Assembly (NCBI GenBank): GCA_040290295.1
Contig: PSMW01000002.1
Coordinates: 124,001 to 188,000, forward strand
Direction: 5' to 3'
Source of the DNA: CAADGV01 sp040290295
GTDB lineage: Bacteria; Bacteroidota; Ignavibacteria; UBA10030; UBA6906
Length of the DNA: 64,000 nucleotides
Position numbers and translations under genes: made by a program
Notes under the pieces: generated by a model
Databases searched by the model: none
What the model saw: only the letters and a program-made list of their open reading frames with translations
What the model was told of the DNA's origin: nothing
Part shown: positions 33,074 through 41,822 of the stretch, in pieces
How positions within the stretch are numbered: the stretch's first letter is position 1
How the letters are laid out: every line of letters begins with the position of its first letter

Positions 33074-35704
33074 AGCGACTCATCGTTCCGGTCATCCTCT
33101 CTCTTCTTGCAGCGATGCTGGCGATCGTCCTGCGGTCTCCCCTTGCCGCTGTCGAAGAGCAGATCACCGCTGCGAAGTATGCGCTATGCGGTCCACAGCG
33201 CGCCGATACAAACATCGTGATCGTGTATGTGGACAGCGATGCGATGCGGGCGTTGGGCTGGCCCCTTCGGCGCAATTTCTACGCCCTGATGATCAAAACT
33301 CTCACCGATCTCCAAGCCAAGGCGATCGGGATCGATGTGCTGTTCGAAACGCCAAGTCTCGAATACCCCGAATACGATCAGCTTCTCCGACACGTGACAG
33401 TGGAAGCGCGCAACGTCGTGCTCAACTGTTACGTCGAATCGCTCGATGCCGATGCAGGCGCAAAAGCCGGCATGAGCAGAGAGCCGTTCCGCTTTCCGCA
33501 CGTTGCCGATGTGGAACATCACGGTTCCGATCTCCACACCCCGATGCCGGAGTTGATGGACGCAGCGGCAGGTGTCGGGCACGATAATGTGCTAGAGGAG
33601 CTTCGCGTCCCGTTGTTCGTGACGTTGGGCGATGAGACGGTGCCGGCATTCGGCGTCGAGCTGTTGCGTGTGTACGCCGGGGTCGATCGCTCCGGGATAC
33701 GCTATGAAGACGGTCAGTTGTCGTTCAAGAAAGAAGGAAAACGTCTTCGTATCGCCACAGAAGATGGGACGGTGCGATTGCACTTTCCCGGACCCTTATC
33801 GTCGTTTACGGCATATCCGTTTCTCGAAGTGTTGCGTTCGTACGATGCCGTGCGCACAGGCGGCGCACCACGCATCCCCGTGCACACATTCAAGAACAAG
33901 ATGGTGTTGGTCGGAGTGCTGAGCGAAGAGCGTACGTTCGCGACGCCCGTCGATCCCCGATTCCCTGCGTTGGGCGTGCATGCGGTGTTTCTCGATAACG
34001 CTCTGCGGTCGACCTTCCTCACTCTTACGCCGGAGTGGCTTGTTTTTTTTCTTTCTATCATTATCGGTGCTGGTTGTGCCTCCGCTCTCGTGCTTCTCAA
34101 ATCGAAAATGAGAGTGATCGTACCGATGACTATGATCGCCGCTGTTCCGATCGTCTCAGGGGGAGTATTTGTCGCCCGTGCTTGGATTCTTCCTGTCGTG
34201 CCTCCCTTGTTCGTCGGCTTGCTGGCAACTGTGGGAGCGGTCGCTTACAGACATCGATTCCTTGCAAAGCAGTTGGAGCACGTCCAGTCGGAGAAAGAGC
34301 GCATCGCTGCCGCACTGCGCGACCGTGAAGCAAAAGTTGCTGCATTGGAGCGCGAATTGGTCTCGCTCGAAGCGCGTCGGCCGGCCGACCGCACGGAGGA
34401 ATTGCTGGAAGAAATTCGTCGCTACAAGGCCGAGATTCACGCGCTCAGCTCGAAACGAGACGACCTGGAGGAAGCCGTTGTCGTCGATGCCGATACGCTT
34501 GCGGGCGCGCAGGAGTTCGAGGGTCTCGTGTACGATGCCGGCGGCGCCATGCGTCCTGTGGTCGAGTTCGTTGTCAAGATCGCCGACAGCGATGCTACGG
34601 TGCTCATCCTCGGCGAGAGTGGTACAGGAAAAGAGATGATCGCACGAGCAATTCACAAGCGCAGCACGCGGCGCGATCAGCCCTTCATCGCGGTAAACTG
34701 TGGCGCGCTCTCCGAAAGCTTGCTGGAAAGTGAATTGTTCGGTCATGAGAAGGGGGCTTTCACCGGCGCAGTGCAAGGACGTCAGGGACGATTCGAACTT
34801 GCCGACGGCGGGACGATCTTCTTNNNNNNNNNNCGAGATCGGAGAGGTCAGTGAAGCGTTCCAGCTCAAGCTGCTACGCGTCTTGCAGGAAGGAGAGTTC
34901 GAGCGGGTCGGCGGTACCAAAACGTTGAAGGTGAACGTCCGCGTCATCGCTGCAACGAATAGAGACCTGAAAGAGTTGGTGCGAGAGAAACGGTTTCGCG
35001 AGGACGTGTACTATCGTTTGAACGTCCTGACGGTCGAGGTGCCGCCGTTACGGAGTCGGCCTGAAGATGTTCCTCTCTTGATTCATCATTTCCTGAAAAA
35101 AGAAGATGGTGACCTCAGCGTGTCCAGAATCGTGTTGGATATGCTGCAGAATTATTCCTGGCGCGGCAATGTGCGGGAATTGGAGAGCGTCGTCAAGCGT
35201 GCAGTTCTGCTGGCAAAAGCCGAGAAACGGAAAATGATTACGATGAAGGATTTGCCGGAGGAGATCGTGCGAACAGCCAAAGCTTCCATCGCTCTCGAGG
35301 ACCAGATCATCCAATCGTTGCGGGCAAAGCGTTTCTCGCGCAGCGCCATTTCAGAAACGGCGGAAGAACTCGGCGGCTTGAATCGCGGAACCGTTGCAGA
35401 ATATCTTCGGGGTGTCTGCTTGAAAGCGTTCGTTGAGCACACCTACGACCTTGAAACGACAGCTCGGTACATCGCTCTGACACAAGATGAGGTAGTTCTC
35501 GAGCGCGTGCGAAAGAAGTTGTCGGAATATCTCTCGAACATTGCCGAAACGGTGGACTGGACGCAGCCCTGGGAAGCAGTTAAACCGAATTTGAAACCGA
35601 AAACCAAGAATCTTCCTCAGAAGTATCACCCCTTCCTCGAGCAAGTCGCCGAGGCATACTTCAGGCGGGTCTGGAATCTGGACGAGGAGAAGACGGGCGC
35701 CTGA
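33070..35704 (+). CDS. CHASE2-sensor sigma-54 activator (AAA+) fusion
   Basis: This is one gene, though a 10-N gap breaks its frame. With a 3-base gap the coding length is 2628 bases, an exact multiple of 3 (875 residues). Order: N-terminal helix, periplasmic CHASE2 domain (about 25-310: NIVIVYVDSDAMRALGWPLRR, AIGIDVLFETPS, FKNKMVLVGVL), hydrophobic segments (about 320-390), coiled coil (about 395-460), sigma-54 interaction AAA+ domain with Walker A GESGTGKE, the GAFTGA loop, GGTIF-LDEIGEVS across the gap, and RVIAATNRDLKELV. The C-terminal about 140 residues contain a helix-turn-helix-like stretch (RSAISETAEELGGLNRGTVAEYL). ATG 33070 overlaps the EnvC stop. It probably turns on sigma-54 promoters in response to envelope signals. 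Confidence 0.9.
34824..34833. other. Assembly gap of 10 N; true size most likely 3 bases
   Basis: Before the gap the frame reads GGTIF then TT; after it C-GAG-ATC-GGA reads E-I-G. The family motif is GGTIFLDEIGE, which needs TT(G/A)-GAC-GAG, i.e. three missing bases. The 10 N are a placeholder and produce a false frameshift. Confidence 0.85.
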
Positions 35705-35850
35705 ATCGGATTGCCCCCGCACTTCTTCTTCTGATTCCCGCACTTCACCGCGTACAAGCAATCCTTGCTGGGAGCATAAGGTCTCCCTTCCTTTATGAAA
35801 CTCAATATGTTGCAGACGGGCACCACGCATTCCGTTAAGCGCAGTGCCTC

Positions 35851-35865
35851 TGGCACATGGCTTGA
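35851..35865 (+). promoter_or_regulatory. Candidate sigma-54 (-24/-12) promoter
   Basis: TGGCAC (35851-35856), 5 bases, TTGA (35862-35865). This matches the -24 TGGCAC and the TTG of the -12 element with the right spacing, but the final C of TTGC is A, an important position. It lies about 87 bases before a lipoprotein ATG and 147 bases after the sigma-54 activator gene. The overlapping TTGACC (35862-35867) could instead be a sigma-70 -35 box with a poor -10. Confidence 0.4.
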
Positions 35866-35951
35866 CCAATACTGGAGCGGCACAATAAACGCAAGCAACG
35901 GTCTGTTGTCAAAATAACAAACAACCAAACAACCATAACGAGGAGATAGCT

Positions 35952-36920
35952 ATGAAGAAGCCTTTTGCTCTGCTCTGGACGATCGTCGCAACGATGGGAT
36001 TGCTGATCGTCGGGTGCAACAAGAACGCGAACGGTCCCGAGGATGAGACCGCTCCACCCGGTGTCACTGACGAACGCAGTGCCATCGTCTATCAGGCGGT
36101 CAACGATGAGTTCGTCAAGAACGATGAGCAAACCTTCGCCGATCAGGAGGTTCAGCCCACGGACTATGGTCTTTTGGGCAAGATCGATGCGGCGATTACA
36201 CCGCTGCGATGGGGGCGTTTCATCAACAGCATCACCCGCACCGTGACAGTCACGATTGAACCGGGTGACAGCATCGCCATCGCTCGTGTCCACAAAGTGA
36301 TCAACGGCGTCTTGAAGATCCGAGCGATCAATGCGTCAGGGGATACCATTCTGGTCGAGAAGCCGTTCAGCGACGAATCTGATCGCAATGTGATCTTCCG
36401 ACGCGTCGAACGTGGCCCGCTGTTCTGGCGGAATTGGATTCCGGTCGCGACATCGCTTGTTAAAGGCGGCACGCCCACCGGCGATATCACGATAACGCAA
36501 CTCCTATTCATGACGCGGCGCGACACGATCACGATCAACGATCCGCTCAACTTCTACTTGCGGTATCGCTGGTTGCGAACGATGCATGGCAATCGTGATC
36601 TGTTCCATCGCGATCGCGACGTGCCGGAACTCGTCACACGTGATTCGGTGAAGGTGCGTGTGACACTCACCAGCGCGTCGCCCGATACCGATCTTGTGGC
36701 GTTACGGTTCGGCTTCACAAGTCTGTACAAGAGCCGTGCGCGGATGTTCCTGGTGTCTCAGAACGGAAACACGAAAGTGTACGAACGAACATTCTTTGTG
36801 CATCCGCGTCCTGGTCATTTCCATGCTGCTGTTGAAGCGATGACCAAAGCGACGTTGTTCGACGATAATCCTGCCCTCTACAGCGTAAGTTGGTGGGGTG
36901 TTCCGTATCGCGTGTTCTAA
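35952..36920 (+). CDS. Lipoprotein of unknown function
   Basis: A 322-residue lipoprotein with a clear lipobox (LIVGC at the end of MKKPFALLWTIVATMGLLIVGC) followed by an acidic linker (NKNANGPEDETAPPG). The body is beta-rich (TVTVTIEPGDSIAIARVHKVINGVLKIRAIN; SVKVRVTLTSASPDTDLVALRFGF). I do not recognise the family. The ATG follows GAGGAGATAGCT. It is the first gene after the CHASE2-sigma-54 activator, behind a candidate sigma-54 promoter, and may be a target of it. A strong hairpin follows. Confidence 0.8.
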   Translation: MKKPFALLWTIVATMGLLIVGCNKNANGPEDETAPPGVTDERSAIVYQAVNDEFVKNDEQTFADQEVQPTDYGLLGKIDAAITPLRWGRFINSITRTVTVTIEPGDSIAIARVHKVINGVLKIRAINASGDTILVEKPFSDESDRNVIFRRVERGPLFWRNWIPVATSLVKGGTPTGDITITQLLFMTRRDTITINDPLNFYLRYRWLRTMHGNRDLFHRDRDVPELVTRDSVKVRVTLTSASPDTDLVALRFGFTSLYKSRARMFLVSQNGNTKVYERTFFVHPRPGHFHAAVEAMTKATLFDDNPALYSVSWWGVPYRVF

Positions 36921-36936
36921 GGTTCTGTGGTGGGGT

Positions 36937-36982
36937 GCCGCTTGCCCGATCCGTGCTCTCGTCGCAAGGATCGGGCGGCGGC
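36937..36982 (+). terminator. Strong hairpin after the lipoprotein gene
   Basis: GCCCGATCC (36944-36952) pairs with GGATCGGGC (36968-36976). The stem continues as GCCGCT/GGCGGC with one bulged T, giving about 15 pairs and a 15-base loop. No T-run follows, so it may be a partial terminator or mRNA stabiliser between two lipoprotein genes. Confidence 0.55.
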
Positions 36983-37068
36983 AGTGGTGAAGCTGTTTCG
37001 CAGTCATCCATTGAATTTGAAAGACGAATTGAAGTAATTATCGCGGCAACCATGCACCGACGGCACCA

Positions 37069-37899
37069 GTGAAATCTTCGATCACCATAGCGACAGCCTT
37101 CGTTCTGATTCTGGCAGGATGCCAGAAGCCTACCGAAGTGCAATTGATCGATGAGCCGATGTTCGATCTGGAAGAGGCAATCGATCCTGATACGTCGTTC
37201 GAACGCGCCGCTGTGGATACTACCGCGTTGTTGCCGAGTGAGCAGCAACGTTACACGGGATTCGTGACACTTACGTATGCGCGCACAGATGTCGTAGGCT
37301 TCTCGCGAAGCCGTGTGGTTGCGCGTGTGGTCGTGGAGGATAAAGGACAAGTCTTGGAGTTCAACGGCCGCCGGATGTTCAAGTCGCGGCAGTTGGGACT
37401 TGTTCGGCTCAACGGCTTCTTGCTGCTGCCGCGTGAACGCTTCTTCGGAGGGATGATGGGAGGTCCCGAATACCTTCGCGAGATTACAGATTACGAACCC
37501 GGCCGGTCATATACGTTCAGTGCCGATTCGCTCGGAAGTGTTGTGCTGCGCGCGCCCGAGGTAGTCGAAGTGAAAGCGCCTACCAGCGGGTCTGTTGTGC
37601 GGCGCGATCACGATCTTCTGATGCATTGGCGTGGACGCGGTGATCTGATGATCATCATCAGCTCTGCAACGCTGCGTCCTACCAATCTGATGACCACACC
37701 CTTGCTTCGTCTGCGCCTCCGCCAGAACAACGGACACGTGATGCTGCCGAAGCGAGTGATCAACGGCTTGCCGCCCGGTCTGTATCTCTTCACATTCGTC
37801 ATTTCGAATCGGGAGGAGCGTCCGCTGTCCACCCGATTTGGAGGGAAGATGCTCGTGCAAGCATCTTCACTTCACAACATCTTGGTTGACGTGCGATAA
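37069..37899 (+). CDS. Lipoprotein of unknown function
   Basis: A 276-residue lipoprotein, starting at GTG, with a good lipobox (LILAGC). It is followed by an acidic, aspartate-rich linker and a beta-rich body (GFVTLTYARTDVVGF; SRVVARVVVEDKGQVLEFNGRRMF; PTSGSVVRRDHDLLMHWRGRGDLMIIIS). The latter block looks like the edge of an FN3/Ig-like domain. Family not recognised. It is 17 bases upstream of the barrel-transglutaminase gene, so they are likely co-transcribed. Confidence 0.78.
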   Translation: MKSSITIATAFVLILAGCQKPTEVQLIDEPMFDLEEAIDPDTSFERAAVDTTALLPSEQQRYTGFVTLTYARTDVVGFSRSRVVARVVVEDKGQVLEFNGRRMFKSRQLGLVRLNGFLLLPRERFFGGMMGGPEYLREITDYEPGRSYTFSADSLGSVVLRAPEVVEVKAPTSGSVVRRDHDLLMHWRGRGDLMIIISSATLRPTNLMTTPLLRLRLRQNNGHVMLPKRVINGLPPGLYLFTFVISNREERPLSTRFGGKMLVQASSLHNILVDVR

Positions 37900-37915
37900 C
37901 AGCCTTGCGAGGTCT

Positions 37916-39913
37916 ATGACGAGAAGCTGCCTGTTTGTGTCATTCGGTGTTGTGATGAGTCTTTCGCCAACATACGGACAATCGTTGCTGAGCGCTCGCA
38001 GTCTTGCGCTCGCATCCTATGGAGCTTCCGTCGTGGATAGCAGGAGTTTCGAAAGCAACCCGGCAGGGATTGTCGGCATTCGTGACTGGGAATTTTCTAC
38101 CACAACCTTCAGGGGGAGCACCGGTGGATTTGTCTTTCAAGGTTTGACTCTCGGCAAGCGCTTTCTCGACGACGAGGCGGTGAGCCTTGCCTATATGCCG
38201 GGAGCGCTGGTTGAATTTGTTTTGCCAGCAATCGTCGTGACGAGCGATTCGGGCACACCTGCAAGTATCCAACAAACCCTCTCGTATCAAGAACAGTTTC
38301 TTCTTGCGTACGCCCATCGGTTTTCGCCCATGATCTCGGCAGGCATCACTGCTCGATTTCGTCAAGCAACGGTGAACGATACGAAGTACGAGTTGATTCA
38401 GCAGGGATCGGGATACATCTCGCGCATCACGCCACGAAAGGAGCAAGCCGGCATGGCGTTGTTCGATCTTGCCCTGCTTGCCACTCCCTTTTCTGAGCTT
38501 CGCGTTGGGCTTGTCGGGAGAAATCTCTTCTCGGCTGCGCAAACGCTTCCTGAGGACGTCCGGTCTTTTTCGTTGCCGAAGGAACGTTCAGCGGAACTGA
38601 GCGTGCTGTGGATGCCCGATGCACGTCTCAACCTCGCTGCGCAGGCAAGCACTCTCGGCGCAGGGTCGTTCGGTGTCGAAGCGCTCGTCGGCGCGGGGCT
38701 TTCGGTGCGTGCCGGACTCATGCTACACAAGCGAGAATCGCCCGCCGTCTACGCCTGGAGCGGCGGCATCGGATGGCGGTACGAGTTCTTGGAATTCGAC
38801 GCGGGTTATCTTCGCTTCACCAACCGGACGACACACAGCAGTGCCGTTTCGCTCAGCACGTTCGATGCTTCGCAATTGCATGCGCTCGATCTGCATCCGT
38901 ACACGACCGATCGTGCGATGCTGACGGTGAAGGCAATCTTTGGTAAAGTGCGTGCACCACTCGCACAAATTCAATCGGTCGAAATTCACACTGCGGTGTA
39001 CCCGTCTTCATACGAACTCCTTGCGTTTAGACCCCTCGGACGAGTGATCGTGAAGAACCTCTCGGACAAGCCCATTCACGTGCGCTCACGCTTCTTTGTC
39101 GAGCGCTTCATGGATACACCGACGGAAAGCTCCCCCGTTCCTCTTGCACCGGGAGAGGAACAAGAGCTTCCTCTGTTTGCCGTGCTCAACAAGCGTATCC
39201 AAGAGGTTTCGGAGATGACGGTGCGCGAGGCGAGCATCGCCGTTGCCGCGGCAGCCTCGGAAGAGGAAGACGATCGAGCGCAAGCAGCGATCGTGATTCA
39301 CGGTCGCAATGATTGGGATGGCGATGTGTACTCGCTCTACCACTTCGTGACGCCCGACGATCCCGATGTTCTGCGCTATACGCGTGCGGTATTGGTCGAG
39401 ATGAAAGATTCACTCACCGGCGTTCCGCGAGAGTTGGAGCTGGTAACGAAAGCCCGCGTGTTGTTCAATACCTTCGCCGGTAAATTGGTGTACGTCGGCG
39501 ATCCGAAAGTAAGTGCGGACTTCGTTCAGTATCCTTCGGAAACACTTGCGCTCAAGAGCGGTGATTGCGACGACATGACCGTCTGTTTTTCATCGTTGCT
39601 CAGTAGTATCGGTATCTCGACCGCCTTTATCGACGTGGTGCCGCCAACGGCGCCCGAGAAAAGCCATATTTACATGATGTTCGATACCGGTCTCGAACCG
39701 CGCTACGGCCATATGCTTAGTTCTAACCCGAAGCGCTACATCGTACGACGCAATGCACGCGGTGCCGAAACGCTTTGGCTCCCCATCGAAACGACCGTGA
39801 TCACGAAAGGGTTTGAGCGTGCGTGGGAAGTCGGTGCACAAGAATACTACGAGGATGTCGAGGTGCATCTCGGTCTCATCAAAGGCTGGGTGCGCATTGT
39901 TGATGTGAACTGA
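37916..39913 (+). CDS. Outer-membrane barrel fused to a transglutaminase-like domain
   Basis: A 665-residue secreted protein. After the signal (LFVSFGVVMSLSPTYGQ), residues about 25-340 look like a PorV/UPF0164-type barrel (SARSLALASYGASVVDSRSFESNPAGI, then LLAYAHRFSPMISAGITARF, VGLVGRNLF, GGIGWRYEFLEFDAGYLRF). Residues about 350-490 form a linker beta-domain (VIVKNLSDKPIHVRSRFFVERF). The C-terminal transglutaminase-like domain has Cys551 in KSGDCDDM, His584 in SHIYMMFD and Glu625 in WLPIETT, a complete Cys-His-acid set. Transglutaminase-like folds act as proteases or cross-linkers. ATG 37916 follows GCGAGGTCT. The barrel/transglutaminase combination in one chain is unusual. Confidence 0.82.
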   Translation: MTRSCLFVSFGVVMSLSPTYGQSLLSARSLALASYGASVVDSRSFESNPAGIVGIRDWEFSTTTFRGSTGGFVFQGLTLGKRFLDDEAVSLAYMPGALVEFVLPAIVVTSDSGTPASIQQTLSYQEQFLLAYAHRFSPMISAGITARFRQATVNDTKYELIQQGSGYISRITPRKEQAGMALFDLALLATPFSELRVGLVGRNLFSAAQTLPEDVRSFSLPKERSAELSVLWMPDARLNLAAQASTLGAGSFGVEALVGAGLSVRAGLMLHKRESPAVYAWSGGIGWRYEFLEFDAGYLRFTNRTTHSSAVSLSTFDASQLHALDLHPYTTDRAMLTVKAIFGKVRAPLAQIQSVEIHTAVYPSSYELLAFRPLGRVIVKNLSDKPIHVRSRFFVERFMDTPTESSPVPLAPGEEQELPLFAVLNKRIQEVSEMTVREASIAVAAAASEEEDDRAQAAIVIHGRNDWDGDVYSLYHFVTPDDPDVLRYTRAVLVEMKDSLTGVPRELELVTKARVLFNTFAGKLVYVGDPKVSADFVQYPSETLALKSGDCDDMTVCFSSLLSSIGISTAFIDVVPPTAPEKSHIYMMFDTGLEPRYGHMLSSNPKRYIVRRNARGAETLWLPIETTVITKGFERAWEVGAQEYYEDVEVHLGLIKGWVRIVDVN

Positions 39914-39956
39914 TTACGGCGATGGTGTCCATCACCCAAAGGAATAGGAGGTAGTT

Positions 39957-40661
39957 ATGAAAGGGGTACGAACTCTTGCAGCAATCCTCCTCACTATGCT
40001 GCTTGCAACAGCGGCTTGGGGAGGAGAACAAGTCCTGTTGCAGAAGGTTCAGGGAGAAGTGCTCGTCCGTCCTGGGGTTGTCGAGACGTGGGCAGCGGCT
40101 CGACAAGGCGAGGAGCTGCCTCCGGACGCGACGCTGAAAATCGGTAAGCAGAGTGCTGCCGTGATCATAGTCGGCTCCACGAGTAAGAGAATCACGCTCC
40201 CCCCCGAAGTGATCGTCGAGGTGGCGGATATTCGCGAGCTCACTCCCGAAGAGTTGATGTTGAAACTGACGATGCAACGAGTGAGAGCATCATCGTACGA
40301 ACGGAAGAACAAGGAAATGCATATCCCGAGCACGACGACCTTCCGAGGTGAGGCGAAAGACCGCAGGGATGCACTCACGGATGCCGATCCGGAAGAAGGG
40401 CGCCTGCACATCAACGGAGCGCGCGTACTGTACACCAACGGATTCTACTCGACGAGCGCGCTGCGAGCGATGGATGTGCTGCGTCGCTATCCGATGCTGG
40501 CGACGTTCGACAATCGATTGCTGGTTGCCGAGGCGCTCGAGAAAGCAGCCTTGAAAAGCGAAGCACTCAACGAGTACACAATGCTGTTCCAGTCTGGCGA
40601 TCTGACGCCGATACAACGCGAGGTCCTCGCTTCGAGAATCGCACAGCTCAAGAAGAAGTAA
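39957..40661 (+). CDS. Secreted protein with FecR-like N-terminal region
   Basis: A 234-residue protein with signal (LLTMLLATAAWGGE). The stretch LLQKVQGEVLVRPGVVETWAAARQGEELPPDATLKIGKQSAAVIIV matches the start of FecR domains (QGxVxVR...W..A..G..L..G..I.TG..S.A.I). The second half lacks the rest of FecR and is helical (SALRAMDVLRRYPMLATFDNRLLVAEALEKAALKSEAL), like a TPR pair. The ATG follows AGGAGGTAGTT. It ends the long plus-strand envelope/signalling region and mirrors the FecR gene at 23836 near the other CHASE2 receptor. Confidence 0.72.
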   Translation: MKGVRTLAAILLTMLLATAAWGGEQVLLQKVQGEVLVRPGVVETWAAARQGEELPPDATLKIGKQSAAVIIVGSTSKRITLPPEVIVEVADIRELTPEELMLKLTMQRVRASSYERKNKEMHIPSTTTFRGEAKDRRDALTDADPEEGRLHINGARVLYTNGFYSTSALRAMDVLRRYPMLATFDNRLLVAEALEKAALKSEALNEYTMLFQSGDLTPIQREVLASRIAQLKKK

Positions 40662-40734
40662 CACGAAGGCGGCTTCGCTGCGTGTGTACCACGACACAAC
40701 AACAGACCTGCTGCGCAGCGAACGCCGCTTCGTG
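40662..40734. terminator. Long bidirectional terminator hairpin
   Basis: Arms 40662-40682 and 40714-40734 form about 20 base pairs with one single-base bulge on each side, around a 31-base loop. The hairpin occupies the whole space between two convergent genes, starting at the stop of the FecR-like gene and ending 2 bases before the alcohol dehydrogenase stop. Confidence 0.75.
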
Positions 40735-40736
40735 CC

Positions 40737-41765
40737 TTAGGCTCTCCGCAGAACTTTCGCGCCCCGAATTTTTCTTTCCTTCAACTCTTTCAATGCTCGA
40801 TTTGCTTCGGCGAAGCGATACTCTTGCACCTCCGGCTTGATCACTATTGCGGCGGCAAGCTCCAGGAACTCCTGGACGTCGCGGCGAGTAACATTGGCAA
40901 CGCTCTTGATCTCTTTCTCCATCCAAAGATGTGTCGGGTAGTGAAGGTGCAACAGCGCGTCCTTATCTGCGTCTTCCTTGCGAATGGCGTTGATCACCAA
41001 CCGTCCTGCCGGCGCCAGATTCTTTAACGCCTCCACCACCGGCTTCCATGTCGGTGTTGTATCGATGATGGCATGAAGCTGTTCGGGTGATTGTTCTGCG
41101 GTGTCGCCTGCCCACACGGCGCCTAGTTCGCGTGCGAAAGCTCGCTCATGCTCACTGCGTGCGAACACATACACCGGACTGTTCGGATAGCGGTGGCGCA
41201 CCATCTTGAGCACGAGATGAGCCGATGCGCCGAATCCTGTGAGACCCAACGCAGCTCCGTCGAGCATGTTCGCCAGTCGTACTGATCGATAGCCGATAGC
41301 ACCTGCGCAGAGCAATGGTGCGGCTTCGGCGTCGGTAAAAGTAGATGGGACGGGATAGGCATAGTTTTCATGCACCGTCATGTATTCGGCATAGCCTCCA
41401 TCGGCATCGCGGCCCGTTGCTCGGAAGCGTGCGCAGAGGTTTTCGTTTCCCTCGCGGCACCATCGGCACGCGCCGCAGGAAGAGAAAATCCATGCAACCC
41501 CAACGCGGTCGCCGCGTGCAAAACGCTGTACGCCGCTTCCCACGTCCTCGACGGTTCCGATAACCTGATGGCCCGGTATCACCGGAAAGCGTGGTGGCGG
41601 CGTACGTCCTTCGATCTCATCCAATTCCGTATGACACACTCCGCAGGCGGCAACGCGGATAAGGATTTCCCTCTCTGCCGGCTGAGGCACCGGAACGTCC
41701 TTCAGCATCAACGGCTCCGCTTCTTCCGACACGTTGCATATTCGATGGATCAGGAAGGCTTTCAT
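40737..41765 (-). CDS. Zinc-dependent alcohol dehydrogenase family protein
   Basis: A 342-residue MDR-family NAD(P)-dependent dehydrogenase. The catalytic zinc site is CGVCHTEL with PGHQVIGTVEDVG (GHQ in place of the common GHE). The structural zinc has four cysteines in CGACRWCREGNENLC. The coenzyme domain has LGLTGFGASAHLVLKMV, a departure from GxGxxG. ATG 41765 (MKAFLIHR) is the family start; the frame is open to 41789. The substrate is not predictable. It lies downstream of the PAP2 genes on the same strand. Confidence 0.92.
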   Translation of the reverse strand: MKAFLIHRICNVSEEAEPLMLKDVPVPQPAEREILIRVAACGVCHTELDEIEGRTPPPRFPVIPGHQVIGTVEDVGSGVQRFARGDRVGVAWIFSSCGACRWCREGNENLCARFRATGRDADGGYAEYMTVHENYAYPVPSTFTDAEAAPLLCAGAIGYRSVRLANMLDGAALGLTGFGASAHLVLKMVRHRYPNSPVYVFARSEHERAFARELGAVWAGDTAEQSPEQLHAIIDTTPTWKPVVEALKNLAPAGRLVINAIRKEDADKDALLHLHYPTHLWMEKEIKSVANVTRRDVQEFLELAAAIVIKPEVQEYRFAEANRALKELKERKIRGAKVLRRA

Positions 41766-41822
41766 GGTTGTCGTACCCTGTGCTGGCACGCCTCCGGCGG
41801 CTGGAAGTGCGGTGCGCCGCCG

